Source of the DNA: Isoetes taiwanensis
Taxonomy: Eukaryota > Streptophyta > Lycopodiopsida > Isoetales > Isoetaceae
Assembly (NCBI GenBank): GCA_021234155.1
Contig: JAJEKV010000206.1
Location: 1,242,001-1,306,000 of the forward strand
Reading direction: 5' to 3'
Length of the DNA: 64,000 bases
The translations under genes and the position numbers were made by a program. The notes below the pieces were generated by a model. The model was not told the origin of the DNA, did not search any database, and saw only the letters and a program-made list of their open reading frames with translations. Below are positions 20,262-31,900 of the stretch, piece by piece; within the stretch, counting starts at the first letter, position 1, and each line of letters opens with the position of its first letter.

Positions 20262-23200
20262 ATGGCTGGAGAGAAGAGAGCGTCCGAGCCACCACATCCT
20301 GCTCGCCGGCTCCCATGGTTTTCACACCCATTCCTCTGCCAACAGAAACAAATCCTAATAGAGAAGTTGATGCTAGCCAAGGAACTTCTGACTCTGACAC
20401 TCAAAGCCCCAGCCCTCCAGTTCGTACACGTCGGCTTCCACCACCAATGCAGTTCACGCCACTACCTCCAGCTCCTGTGTGTCGTTTACCACCACCTATG
20501 CATTTTACTCCACCAGAACCCACAGAACAACGCAACCTTCCTCCACCCATTCGTTTCACTCCAGACAAGCTCAGACTCCCTCCTCCCGTTCATTTTAGTT
20601 TGTCTCCCTTAGTTCAGCTTAGACAGCCTACCCAGGCGCAAATAACTCCATCACCATCCATTGCACTACATGATGCCACTTTTAGTGGGAGCAGTCAGCA
20701 CCATGCAACTCCTGTGTTTTATGAGACTTCTGGAGCTATTCAACTCGTCATCAGCCTCGACTTCTTTCTTCAAAGGAAAGGCAAACCTCTTCCACACAAG
20801 ATCATCTCACGCCTAATCTCACAGCATCCACTAGTACAACGTCCATCCCTACAACGTCAGATGAAGAGACACCTCAGGTTGCTCTCTCAGATGATGATGT
20901 AGCACAGCCACATGTCTCCCTATTCGAATTTAAAGTGAAACTTACACAAGAAAGCTTGTACATCACAAAGGAGAAAGAAACTAATGGATGAGGGTCACTT
21001 GAGGGCAATACATACAAAGCATTGTTGCCTTCAACGTTGTTTGCTAGAGATTGGACTAAAAGAATTAAGGTTGATTCGAGACAACTACAATTCAACGACT
21101 TTGTTAGACCAAAGGGGCTACTTAGCCTTCAATATTCGGCCATATTATGGTGACAAGTTTACTTACACCGCTGGTGGCCACACCGTCTGTCAAACGGCCT
21201 TCAAAATGATTCATGCTTTAGGCAGCAGACGGCTTCACCGCCTGAAAAGGAGGCTTGACAAGAATCCTGGAATTAACGACTACTGCCATTCGGAAAGTAT
21301 ATCCAGAATTCATGCGCGTCAATGTGTTTCCTGGATGGAAGGCTTCTTCAAGGAGTCTTGAGAGAAACTGCCTAACAGCCCTATGTACCACTTGAGTGAC
21401 AACTTCACGAAATGTGAAGTCTACAATAATTATAAGGATTTGTGTGTCGAGGCTGGAGAACGCCATGTATGCTATTCTTACTTCACTGTGCTATGGAAAC
21501 AGGAATTTTCCCCGTGTGTCTATTCCTAGAAAGCACCGGATGTCTGTTTGTGCTACATGCTCTGAATTAAAAGCTCAGAGACAGAATGCAAGGACACTTC
21601 ACACTAAGAGTAAGCTTCCAAAACATACTCTTGACTAGTTCTACTCAATGTTAGGTTTTTCTCCTGAACATGATTTTCATTTCAGATGCATTAAAAGAGA
21701 AACTGAACAAGCACAGAGAACAACAATCTTTGGAAAGGAGAAAATTGACAAAACACAGGAAGAAAGCTTTGGAACAACCACTCAACTACATATCGGTTGT
21801 TATTGATGGAATGGACTAGAAGAAGGCCACCCTACCTCACTTTGTCAATGTGCCTAAGGATGCTCCTGAAGAAGATTTCATATGTCGTTGGTGCCATGGT
21901 TTTTAATGGGAAGCTCTCTTGCAAGGCGTTCTTGAACTATCCAAACATTCATGCTGATCCAAATCTCACTATCACAATTTTGAATAAGATTCTTTCCAGT
22001 CTGGAGCATATACCACCAGTTCTATACCTTCAGCTAGACAACACGACGAGAGAGAGTAAGAATCAGGCATTGTTTGCTTACTGTGCCATGCTAGTTGAAA
22101 AACAAATCTTCAAGAAGGTGAAGATTGGTTTTCTGCTTGTTGGTCATACACATGATCAAATTGACCAAATGTTTAGTAGGTTCTCTAAACGTCTTGCTCG
22201 AACAAAAGCTCTCAGCCTGCCTGCAATGATTGAGGTTATCCAAGACTCCTACAATCCTCACCCAGAAATCGAGATATTGAAAGAAACTTATGATTTCAAG
22301 GAATGGATTTTTCGGAGAGATCAAATGGGTCAATGTGTAATTGAGTCCTTACGAAACATTACATTTCAGCATCAGATCAAATTCTCACGCAGATGGCAAG
22401 GCCATTCTACAAGGAAAGAAATATGCCACATCGTTGCAGTGGCAGCCAACAGCTGGTATTCAATTCATTCGCACCATCCCTGCTACTTCCATGCTCTCTG
22501 TAGAGCAAATGCCTCTAAAGAGCTTGAAAATAAATCATAAAGAGTAAAAAGGATGGACAAGCATTTGACTCAAAAAAATCATTGGATTACATTGAGACCA
22601 GTATTCAGTCATGCTCTAATCACTTTGGGGAGGCAGATGCTTCATGGTGGCCTCAGTTTTTTTCTCAGCAACGTGACTTATTACAAGCCATGTCACAAGG
22701 TCGAAGACCTGTTGCATTGAACTGGCCATCTAGATAAACTCTGCCTAGGCAAGTTGAGAATCAAGAAGAACATGTGCAGCTAATGCCTAGCTCAGATGAA
22801 GATGACAGAGTCGTGTATACTGGCCCTAGATGCACAGCACAACAAGTTGCTCGGGTTTCTGGTTCTATCTCAGAGATTCAAAAAGGAATGTTTGTTGCTG
22901 TCCCAGCTGATGATGATGAGACTGGGAAGCCATTCTAGCTGGCTAGAGTATTGGAGGTAACAAGAGAGGATGGAATTCCCACTCAATTAAAAGTGCATTG
23001 GATGAAAACAAGTGCTGCCAATGCTTTCAGTGGGAGTTATAGTTTGGAGATGGTAAAAACAGGAGTGGGAAGGAGAGCAAAGTCTACAGCAAATACTAGT
23101 ATCATAGATCTAGCTGAAGTAAAGGTCCTTGCATATGACTTTGTTTTGACTACTGCTAATATGTTATGTGCGGTCACTCAAACTTTAATAAGGTCGGCAT

Positions 23201-23300
23201 GTGGATTAGATAAACAACCTAGAAAGGTGGCCAAAAAAGATGATGATGAAGACTCACTTGTAGACAGTGAGGAAGAAGATCGTTCGAGTACATCCAGTTT
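20262..23300 (+). pseudogene. DUF7869-type transposase-like protein of element A (5' part, interrupted at 23301)
   Basis: It starts MAGEKRASEPPHPARRLP. After a one-base slip near 20312 come five copies of a proline motif (RLPPPMQFTP, RLPPPMHFTP, NLPPPIRFTP and relatives; 20312-20610). A Cys-containing block (MSVCATCSELKAQRQNARTL, ~21540) precedes an intron-like acceptor at ~21686. The core holds YISVVIDGMD, then a TAG where Q is usual; KLSCKAFLNYPNIHADPNLT; VLYLQLDNTTRESKNQALFA; and KKVKIGFLLVGHTHDQIDQM with FSRFSKRL. The conserved acidic residues (IDGMD, LDNT, HTHDQID) suggest an RNase H-like nuclease. The C-terminal part (22580-23300) includes WWPQFFSQQRD, PRCTAQQVARVSGSISEIQK and FVAVPADDDETGKPF, a BAH/chromo-like interaction region. 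Frames shift near 20930, 21450, 21850 and 22540. The frame is cut by retrotransposon B and resumes at 60068. Confidence 0.85.
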
Positions 23301-23399
23301 TGTGACGTTCCACGTATTTATCTCTCCAGATGCAAAATATCTCGCCAGATGCACAAAATATCTCGCCAGATGCAAAACTTTATCTCCTCTGTAAACACA

Positions 23400-24384
23400 A
23401 GAAAACTCTGGAATAGCTTATGTCTGAGTCGTGGAACTAGAGAGGTTGCAGGTTGCTGAATCCCTTGAAAAATCCATAAACGACGTCGTTTCCAAATCAA
23501 CCAAACCAACCACGCCTTACACAGATGGAAAGCCTGCTTCATAGGAGAAGACCATGAAGCTGGAAACACATGAAGAAGTATCTTCTGGCTACACATCCCG
23601 ATCTGGAACAATGCTCTGACCCAATCCCATGCAGCTTGCAAATGTGGGCACAAGACTAGACAATGTTCAATGGACTCCCGATGAGAGCCACAGCAGGGGC
23701 AAAGAAAACTCACAGCTGGCTTAAATCTATGCACCAGAACATTTACCCTAATGCAGCGGCAAGAGAACCCTAACCTTCGGTGGGGGAAGAGAGTTCCAAG
23801 TCCATGTCCAGACGGAGCGCCAACAAGAACCCTGAAGCTTCAGTGCCCACTTGTCAGAAGGAGGTAAAGTATCATGAATAACCAATGTTCGGTAACAAGA
23901 ACGAACAAAACATGACTCATCGACCCCTGAATGAACCTTCCAAATCTGAAAGACCACCCCTCCCTGGAGGAGAACAGGAATATGCAGTGGAATACAAGAG
24001 GCCACTTGCTGCCAGATAGCTCGATCACTGCTCTTAAGCCGAAAGCGGGCCTGAAAAAACTCCCAAGGAGCCAGCTGGCCATGCCAATACCAATCCTCTA
24101 AGGTGGAGACTGTAGCCCGAGTCCAACGGGCCTGCGTCCGAGCGTGCAAGCTGGCAGCCAAAGGCAAGTATGTCGGAGGCAGAGGAACCCACAGAAAAGG
24201 AGAAGTGTGATGAAATACCGATGCATAGTCTACCTGAAAAAGCACTCGCAAGCACTCGCACATGCTCTCAGGCCCGCAGTACACCCTTGAGAAAAGATGA
24301 CGCGTATGGGTACGGCCTCAGACCGTAAAGCAACGCCCAAGGCAACTTCACAGGGACAGATGGCTTGTGAAAAGCCACACAATT
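23400..24384 (-). pseudogene. LINE C C-terminal region with zf-RVT zinc finger
   Basis: It continues ORF2 in other frames. Block 24284-23748 has ARWTRATVSTLEDWYWHGQL and WTWNSLPPPKVRVLL. Block 23734-23400 holds the zf-RVT motif FLCPCCGSHRESIEHCLVLC followed by PHLQAAWDWVRAL and WLIWKRRRLWIF, typical of plant L1-type elements. The frames are separated by indels near 24384 and 23745. Confidence 0.85.
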
Positions 24385-27090
24385 CTAGAGGGACCGTAAA
24401 AGCAATGCTGCACCTGGAGAGAACACCTCTTCATGGAGAATACTCCAAACAAACTTGGAGACTAACACCTTAGAATACAAAGCCAAATCTAGGATTGCCA
24501 AACCCCCATCCTCTCGAGGGCGGAGGCACTTCCACCAAGCTACTTTAACCACTGCTCCTTCTGCAGTCCCTCCCCAAACAAAGTTTCGGACAATTCTGTT
24601 CAATTCCTGAACCTTGCATTCTGGAGCTAACATAACAGACGTTGTGTATACGTGGGTGCTACAGAGCACTGACTTAGCTAGAGTAATCCTGCCTGCCATC
24701 AACAACTTACTACCCTTCCACCAATTCAGGTGCTTCTGTAGTCCCTGCAAAATCTCATCCCAGACACAGCCCATATAGATATCACCCCCAAAAGGAATGC
24801 CCAAAAGTCTGGTACATGCATTCACTGGGAATACCTTCCAAGGGAAGAGAAACAAACAAGGTGGAGGCGGCGTCTCCAAAGCCCACAGAGCCGAACACTT
24901 TCCCCAATTAAGAAGACAACCAGAAGCCAAGGAAAATGTATCCAGCAAACCCTTAACATTACGCAAATTGCTTTCTTCTGCTGCTACAAAGAGGAAAGTG
25001 TCATCTGTAAACTGATTGCAAATCTGTTGACTGCCGTTCTGCATCCGAAGACCCTCTACCACTCCCTCATCTACTGCAGTCAAGAGCAATCGTGATAATG
25101 CCTCCGCCACCATGGTAAACAAAAATGGGGCCAGTGGGCAGCCCTGACGGACTCTTCTTCCCATCGAAAAGAACAGGGAGGGCTCCCCCTGGCACACAAC
25201 TGTAGCTCGTGCTGATGTGTGAAGCTTCATAATTGTTTCACCACAACCCAAAGCGAAAAGCACACTAGACAAAAACTCCCAGCGCACACTGTCATATGCC
25301 TTCGCAAAATCGAGCTTAAGATAAACAACTCCCTGACCTGTTTTCCTAGCCCAATACAAGCCCTCATAAGCGGCAGCAACATTAGTTAAGATGTTTCTTC
25401 CTGGGATGAACCCGGACTGAACCTTGTTAATAGAGGATGCCAGAACCAGTTTAAGCTTTTTTGCCAAATCTTTTGCAATAATATTATACATAGAGGAGAG
25501 CAAAGAAATAGGCCTCCAATCATTGATCGTGGATGGCTGTTTTACCTTAGGGATCAGGGAAATGCAGGCGGTGTTAAGAATTTTATCCATTTCATGAGAG
25601 CGCAGCAAGTCAAGATAGACCTGACACACTGACTCTCCAGCCCATTCCCAATAAGTCTGAAAGAATTCCACAGGCACACCATCCAGCCCAGGACACTTAT
25701 CCTTAGCCATGCACATACATGCATCCTCTAAATCTTCCTTGGAGAGTTCCTGTTCTAAACTATCACGCTGATGCTGCAAGATAGATGGCTTAATGGCAGC
25801 CAAAACCAGATCCTGCATTTCTTGCTCGTATGGAAACGACTGCTTAGCAAAGAACATTGAAAAATGGCCGTGCACATACCTCTGGAGATCAGCAGGATCC
25901 TCCAATTTACGACCATCTGACAAAGTAAAGGATGCCATTGATGCTGCATACTGACGCTGCCTTGCTGCCCTAAAGAAAACCGAAGAGCTCGTGTCTCCTT
26001 GTTTTAGCCAAGTAAGTCCAGACTTCACCCGAGCTTCCTTAACTTTGACCTGCTCTAGAGATATGATCTGCTGCAGTATGGCATTATCCCGGATGCCATC
26101 AGAAGGTTGTGCCCGAATCTGCTCCAACTCTCTATAGAGTAAGTGGAGTTCCTCTCGCTCCTGCTGAACTCGCTGCCTACCAAAAGCCTTAGCAAAACGT
26201 TTAACCCTAGCCAATGCTGCCACCATGCCTGCCATTCCACTTAGAGAGGAGAAGGTATTGAGCCACAAGTCCCGACAATGAGACGAGAAGACTTCATCTG
26301 TCAAGAAGCGAGTATTCAGACGAAATACTGTTCTGGAGGGTTTGGGGGTAGAAGTATTCTGGCTACACAACAATTGAGGATAATGATCTGAAATGGAGGT
26401 GTAAAGAATGTTGCTCCTATGCAGAGAGGGTACTTCATCCAATGTGCGAGGGGAGGCATAACATCTATCATGCCTGGCATAGGCCCGCCTTGCCCCGATC
26501 TGCCTATTGCACCATGTGAAAGACAAATCTCCTTCCACCTCTACCATAGCCAGATCTTGCAACAATCTAGATCATTGGTCCCTCTCAAAACCCTGCACAA
26601 TCTGTGCACCAGGGCCAGAGCGATCCGCTGCCTGCTCTACCATATTAAAGTCTCCTAGTAGCAACCAGGCTACTTGCAAACCACGAAGATTCCTTATCTT
26701 GTTTCTTATTGTGGCCCATAGAGCATCTCTCTGAGATGGCTGGTTTGAGGCATAGACATTCACAATCCCCCATTCCTGTCCTCCCTCAAGCCACTTAATA
26801 ATTGCCCAACGACCATACTTATCTGCTGCGGAGTACGTAACATTAACATTCATTTTCCAAGCAATAAGAGTACCCCCACTAGACCGCCCCAAGGAAGAGG
26901 CAATGGATGCAAAATGTCTTCCAACCATATCCATCAATTGTGTCATATCTCCTCTGTGGCACTAATGCTCCTGAATACAAACAATATCAGGATGAAGCTG
27001 ACGAAGCGCCAAAGAAACTCTAGCCCTCTTACTACTGGAGGACCGCACCCCCTCACATTCCAACTGAGAATTGTCCTATTCATCCCACAA
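24385..27090 (-). pseudogene. LINE C ORF2: endonuclease and reverse transcriptase
   Basis: The endonuclease domain starts at about 27090 with LSWNVRGC, then LHPDIVCIQEH (stop after it), WGIVNVYASNQPSQRDALW and WLLLGDFNMVEQAADRSGP, then SDHYPQLL. The reverse transcriptase (26565-24385) has KDKCPGLDGVPVEFFQTYW, FIPGRNILTNVAAAYEGL, VYLKLDFAKAYDSVRWEFL and VRQGCPLAPFLFTMV. Its active site reads FTDDT in place of the usual YADDT. It would nick the target and prime reverse transcription there. Frame breaks lie near 27060, 26985 and 26570, so it is inactive. Confidence 0.93.
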
Positions 27091-27165
27091 CAGTCTTGTT
27101 CCTCCTCTCGCGAGGGGGCGAAACCTGCGGGCCTTCTAGAGCCAATGGATTGACCTCCGAGATGC

Positions 27166-28030
27166 GGTCTACCTCATCAGCCCAACTCTCCAACCGAGAG
27201 ATCTGGTGAACAACTTGCCTGGCTTCTTGCATATGCTCATAGTCGGACGGAGGCCCCCTTCAATTGAGACTGGCCCTCCGGTCGGGGCTTGAACACTACC
27301 ATCTCCAACATTACGACCATCCCTACCATTCTCATAACCAACACTTCCAAGCCTACCAGCATCATCATTATCCGGGGCTCGGACATCAGTGCTAGTACCC
27401 TCAAGAGATTGGTCATCCCCGCCACCGCTACCCCCTCCGAGCGGGCCTCCACTATGGCCACCCCCATTATTGCCTCCACCTAGGGTTCGAACACTACCAC
27501 CCCTAGCATTGCCATTAATGGGACGATCACAGTTACCTCCGCCTGGGGTTCGGATAATATCATCCCCGACTTTGCCATATGGAACTCCACCTGTGATATC
27601 TGGAACCCTGACACCTCCAGCACCTGGGCCTTGGTCATAATTGCCTCCTCCAATAACAAGACCATCTGGGATTCGGCCTCCAATCGAGGCTCGATCACTA
27701 CCACCCCCTTGACCACTCTCACGAACACCTCTAGCTGGGGTTCGATCCCCTGCCACCCCCATGACCACTCGCAAGAACACCTGTAGCTGGGGTTCGAGCA
27801 CTACCACCCCCATGAGGATCATCACTATCAACCCTACCAAGAAGAACGATGGAAGGGAACATGCGCTGAATCTCAGGACCATTTAGAAGCTGCAGTCGGA
27901 AATGAAAATGCCAAGAACCACTACGGACAGGTATAGAAGTGGGCAGAGGCTGCAGAGCAGGCAACGCAACACATATCCTAGGTGCCTGAACAATAGAATG
28001 AGCTAAGTGAACCCCAAGACCATTCGCCAT
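27166..28030 (-). pseudogene. LINE C ORF1-like glycine-rich protein
   Basis: The minus-strand frame begins MANGLGVHLAHSIVQAPRIC at 28030. After a slip near 27730 it continues as a glycine-rich stretch of imperfect ~18-residue repeats (for example GGGNCDRPINGNARGGSVRT and GGNNGGGHSGGPLGGGSGGG), ending at 27169. The DNA shows matching ~56-bp repeats (27660-27820, landmark AGCTGGGGTTCGA). ORF1 proteins of plant LINEs bind RNA. The low-complexity repeats are unusual and may be a tandem expansion. No RRM or zinc-knuckle motif is seen. Confidence 0.55.
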
Positions 28031-28244
28031 ATTTGTATTGTTGCCAGGTGCTAACATGTGTGTACGCTTCCGCTATATAGGATTCCCATAGAAGGCGTGG
28101 GACGAATGACACCTCCGTGTCCTTCACCCGGGCACTTGCCCATCACAAGTGGTCCGAGTCAGACGGAGGGCCTTTCTATGATGGAGTAGTCACCATGGAA
28201 GAGGGTACGATGGGAACATCGTATAGGTTCGGGGAGCATCACAA

Positions 28245-28261
28245 TGGTATTATGATCTTGG
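28245..28261 (+). other. Primer-binding-site-like segment of B
   Basis: TGGTATTATGATCTTGG follows the 5' LTR end (CATCACA) by one base. It resembles a decayed initiator tRNA-Met primer-binding site (TGGTATCAGAGC). Confidence 0.5.
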
Positions 28262-28685
28262 TAGACTAGATCATTGCACTGGCCATGTCTAACTCGTTAG
28301 ACCGTTTAGATAGTAGGAGACCTCCAATATAGGAAAAGTACACCAAATCCATAAGTAAAATGAGTTTTGGCCTAAGTATGCGAGGATTGAGCTAGTTAAG
28401 AAGAAAAATTCAAAATTTTAAGATGAAGTTATGTTGAGTTTTCGGTAGAATGCAGTCCCTTTCTTCTGGAGGCCACAACTTTGAAACTCGGATTGCGGCG
28501 ATTTTCATTCCATTGCATCCAGAACACCCTAATTAGTCTAGGACACCCTTTTGTCAAGTCACCAGCATAAAAAAAAAAATACTAAACCGGTGGACTTTGC
28601 AAAATAGGCGTTTATTTTTCGATTCTAAGCCAAAATGCAGAGTGCGCCGATTTTGACCGAGCGTTGACTTTTTTTTTAAATTTTT
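28262..28685. other. Retrotransposon leader; no gene seen
   Basis: Non-coding sequence downstream of the primer-binding-site-like segment. An A run at 28569-28580 and T-rich tracts are present. Confidence 0.4.
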
Positions 28686-28686
28686 A

Positions 28687-28765
28687 TTTTCCACCCTCAT
28701 TTTGAACCCGTGACCTCCTAATTCCAACTTTAGATCCTTACCAACATGCCAACTTTGTTTTTATG
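28687..28765 (-). other. tRNA-like module 1 (A-box and B-box pattern)
   Basis: On the minus strand TTGGCATGTTGGTAAGGATC followed about 25 bp later by GGTCACGGGTTCAAAATGAG resembles the RNA polymerase III A box (TRGCNNARYNGG) and B box (GGTTCRANNCC). It is not a complete tRNA, and may be the head of a tRNA-derived SINE. Confidence 0.4.
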
Positions 28766-28845
28766 TGATCTTTATATTTTATTTATTTGTTATACATATC
28801 TAATGTTCCATTTCTAGACCACAACTCTTTTTAAAAGAAAGAGGC

Positions 28846-28919
28846 ATATGGTGGGATTCAACCCTTGGCCTCCTACACCCAAGCCAACCCCTTTACCAAT
28901 GGGCTAAGCTCCTCTACCA
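28846..28919 (-). other. tRNA-like module 2 (A-box and B-box pattern)
   Basis: On the minus strand GGTAGAGGAGCTTAGCCCAT continues TGGTAAAGG, and 20-odd bases later comes AAGGGTTGAATCCCACCA. Both promoter boxes are close to consensus (TTAGCCCATTGG; GGGTTGAATCC). It does not fold into an obvious full cloverleaf and is in the same orientation as module 1. Confidence 0.45.
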
Positions 28920-31900
28920 AAGAATGTAATAGTTCTCGTTTTATTTATAGTGGTTCTATTTTCTATTTAAATTAGAAGACCGTCTTCTGTAAACCCACGC
29001 TGTGGTGGCAACAACTCCGCTGGATTTGTGCAACCATCGCAAGGTGCCCTCACCCCAAGGGTTATTATTGCCGCGCCAAGTAGGTTCCCCGACCATAGTA
29101 TCACACACTTTCTCGATGCCGAATGGACATCGACTCTTCTGAGCGACATAACATCTCCTAGGTAGGATCCTAATCCGCTCTCCCCTGTGATAAATGTTCG
29201 CTCGCAGCAATACCCTAGCAGTACGAAATTTTCCAGTACTGATGTTTAAATAATTTTTCTCTGTTAGATGCCTTGGAAGCAAAATTCTTTCAACCCTGCC
29301 TTCGTTTAATCTCTAGTACCTTCATCTGCTTTAAATGCTATTTCATTTGACTTCACATGTCAGGAGCTAAGTAGCACTATGAACCAACCATACCTAATGT
29401 TGTTTCTTTTAGTCTCTAAGCCTTGACTGCCTTACTTCTCAGAGAATATACTTCTCTTGACCCAACCACCATGCAACAACCCTCTAGGGCTTGGGTTTGT
29501 AAATTATACCACCACCCTTCACTACTTTTCTTTATGTCACGACACATACTCGGTAACACATCGTAATTGCTTGAGTTCGAACTCCCACAGCTATATCAAC
29601 ATCTCACTCGAATTTATCTCGAGCATAAACTTTGGTATTAGTTGTACCACTCTTCACCGCCTATATCCCCATAATTATATAGCATCACATGCCTGTCAAC
29701 TTGCGATGGCCAAACCTCTTTTCAAGTTTTTCTACTCTAACACTTGAAGGTATGCCACCATTCTTGACTCGTCAACACCTTCAAGAATACCTAAATTTGA
29801 TTTGGACAACTCCTTCCAACCACTACTTTAGTGTCACAAGGCCACTAAGTTCCATGAATAATCTACCTATCTTAGGGAATTAGAACAATAGTCCGAAATG
29901 TTAGTACCAATCTAGCACCCTTCTACAGCGACTCCCGCTACTCTTAGGGTCCTTGTAAGATTATTGTTTGCCGTGTTATCCCAGAAATTGAAATCCTTTT
30001 ATCCCTAAGGCCCCTATTTAAGTCTTCAACAGTTTTTCAAAATCCCATGTTGCCTTTCCGCCCGGTAGCCCCATGTAATGAATAATAGTCCACTAATTTC
30101 GTCTTTTTCTTTGCTACCTTTTTGGGACTATCATCGATCTCCTTCACCCTGGCCTTGAAACGTGTTATTTTTTACTCCCAATGCTGCGCAATACCTGTAT
30201 ACTTGACATAACATCTATAAATTATTCGGTCGTACGATCACAAAATAATCTAACCTTTCAGATCTTCTTTCATCCTCTTGTTATCTTCTAAATTACCGCT
30301 ATATATCGTACGATCCATAAGTCTATGCTCCAAGGTTACAGTTAAGCGCTCCAGTTACTCTATGACTTTTACCCCGCATCTCATGGGAACTCTATGCTTT
30401 AGCATACTCATAAATCTTTGAATTGTTCTCTCTTATATTCTTATATGCCAATGTCATGCCACTGTCGTGCCATCACCCGTAACGTGGCATCCGCATATAT
30501 GCCACACTCATGCCCTATTTCCGAGAGTCAACCTCTTGAGCGTCACCGTTACCCATGCATCTATATCTTTAAATTTCCCTGTATTTATTTAACCTGCCTA
30601 TTATTGGAGGTTATCATTTACCGTCATTATCCACCTTAGAACTATTAGACGTTATGTCCCTTTGTGTTGTCGTCATGGCGCTATGCCGGCATTACAAATG
30701 ACTTGGCACATCTCCATAAGCCATAGTCATGTTCTGATTTAGGGAGTGAGCCTTTGTGAAATTTGTAAGTTACCTAGAGCCATCACGGCACCTCCCTTAC
30801 ATTTTCTATTCGCCAGATAGTTAATTCCCTGCCACCCCAACTTGCATTCATGTTCATTAAAATTATAACTTTGCATAACCCATTGACTTCGACTCTTCCT
30901 TATCCAAGCAGACATCATGTTGGATATCTATCCTTTCATGTTTCCACAACCACATTTGATTTACACCAGATAAATGTCATTCATCATCCAGCCAAGAATT
31001 GTACTATCGTACTATTCAACCCCATCATCTTGAGCTTTGTTCTATTGGCCATTGACATTTATTTCAAGTGCCAACTACATCATTCTACCTTAGCAAGCAA
31101 CAAATTAACTGTTGTTTGCACATTCCAAACATACTCCAGGCCCTTCAGTGGTAACTTTCGGGTACAATCGACCTTCTCTCCCCATATCACTGCATAGATT
31201 ACCTCTTCAAGATGTTTATCCTATGGTCCATAGTACGTACGTGATAAACATATGTCCTCATCCCACAATACTAGAGCTCTGCTCTAGCTTAGCTAAAGTG
31301 TAAGCTTGGTAGTTCCTTCAAACCTATTGCCTATGTACCTTTATAATGTGGCTGAGCCACCGACTTCCCAACTGGGCAGTGGCCAACTCTATGTTGCAAT
31401 TCTATATGCTGCCTACATTTTGAGAGGATCCTCAGCTACTTCAACTATTCCTTTAGTGCCTTATGGTACTTCAGTCGTGTACATAAACTATGATCCTCCC
31501 AGGGGATTATACCATAATTCCGAAGGTTTACTACTCTAGATGAGGAGCTTTTCTAAAGGCTCCTTCAGCTAAATTTCCTTTGTGTCCCAATATCAACCAT
31601 GCTTTGTCCCAATTAATTGTGATAATCTATTCTGCTTAATTGTCATGTTTATGAGTAAAGCAGAGGTTTGGTCTTGGGAATAGCGGCGCCCAACAAAATC
31701 ATTCTTTTCAATACATGATTCCTTTCAATGCATGACAGAACTTTGAAGGCGCCTTTGCAGGAGATTTTGTCAGATATCAATTCATTGGCCTCTAGAACCT
31801 TTGAGTAGTTAAACTCCTATTATGTGTTATGTCCATTTCGTTCCAACCATCATCAGGATATTTTTGAATGTAATGTCGCTATATATGCTAGACTTACCCT

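Larger units (their letters stand above)
23322..28029 (-). mobile_element. Element C: L1-type LINE, minus strand
   Basis: It reads from about 28029 (5' side, within or at the start of ORF1) to 23322 (3' side). The 3' tail is not poly(A) but three copies of a GATATTTTGCATCTGGCGA-like ~19-21 bp unit (23325-23385 on the plus strand). ORF1-like, endonuclease, reverse transcriptase and C-terminal zinc-finger regions follow in the expected order. Frame breaks at several places make it inactive. Only about 2 bp of target duplication can be read. Confidence 0.88.
23301..28243 (+). repeat. 5' LTR of B, internally deleted and split by LINE C
   Basis: Only the first 21 bp (23301-23321) and the last ~214 bp (28030-28243) of the ~1.47-kb LTR remain. 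The middle is replaced by LINE C. In the 3' LTR the matching borders both contain TATTTAT, so a deletion between short repeats before or during LINE insertion would explain the loss. This LTR segment ends with a hairpin TACGATGGGAACATCGTA, also present in the 3' LTR. Confidence 0.75.

Noticed and set aside
23301-23321. Coincidental similarity of TGTGACGTTCCAC to the LTR at 34953
   Set aside because: I first took it for chance. The AGTTT duplication at 23296 and 60063 and the resumed reading frame show it is the true 5' LTR start.
27389-27640. Proline-rich plus-strand frame
   Set aside because: It is the complement of the glycine-rich LINE ORF1 repeat and has no independent support.
28846-28919. 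Functional tRNA gene
   Set aside because: A and B boxes are present, but a complete acceptor stem, anticodon arm and consistent cloverleaf are not evident.
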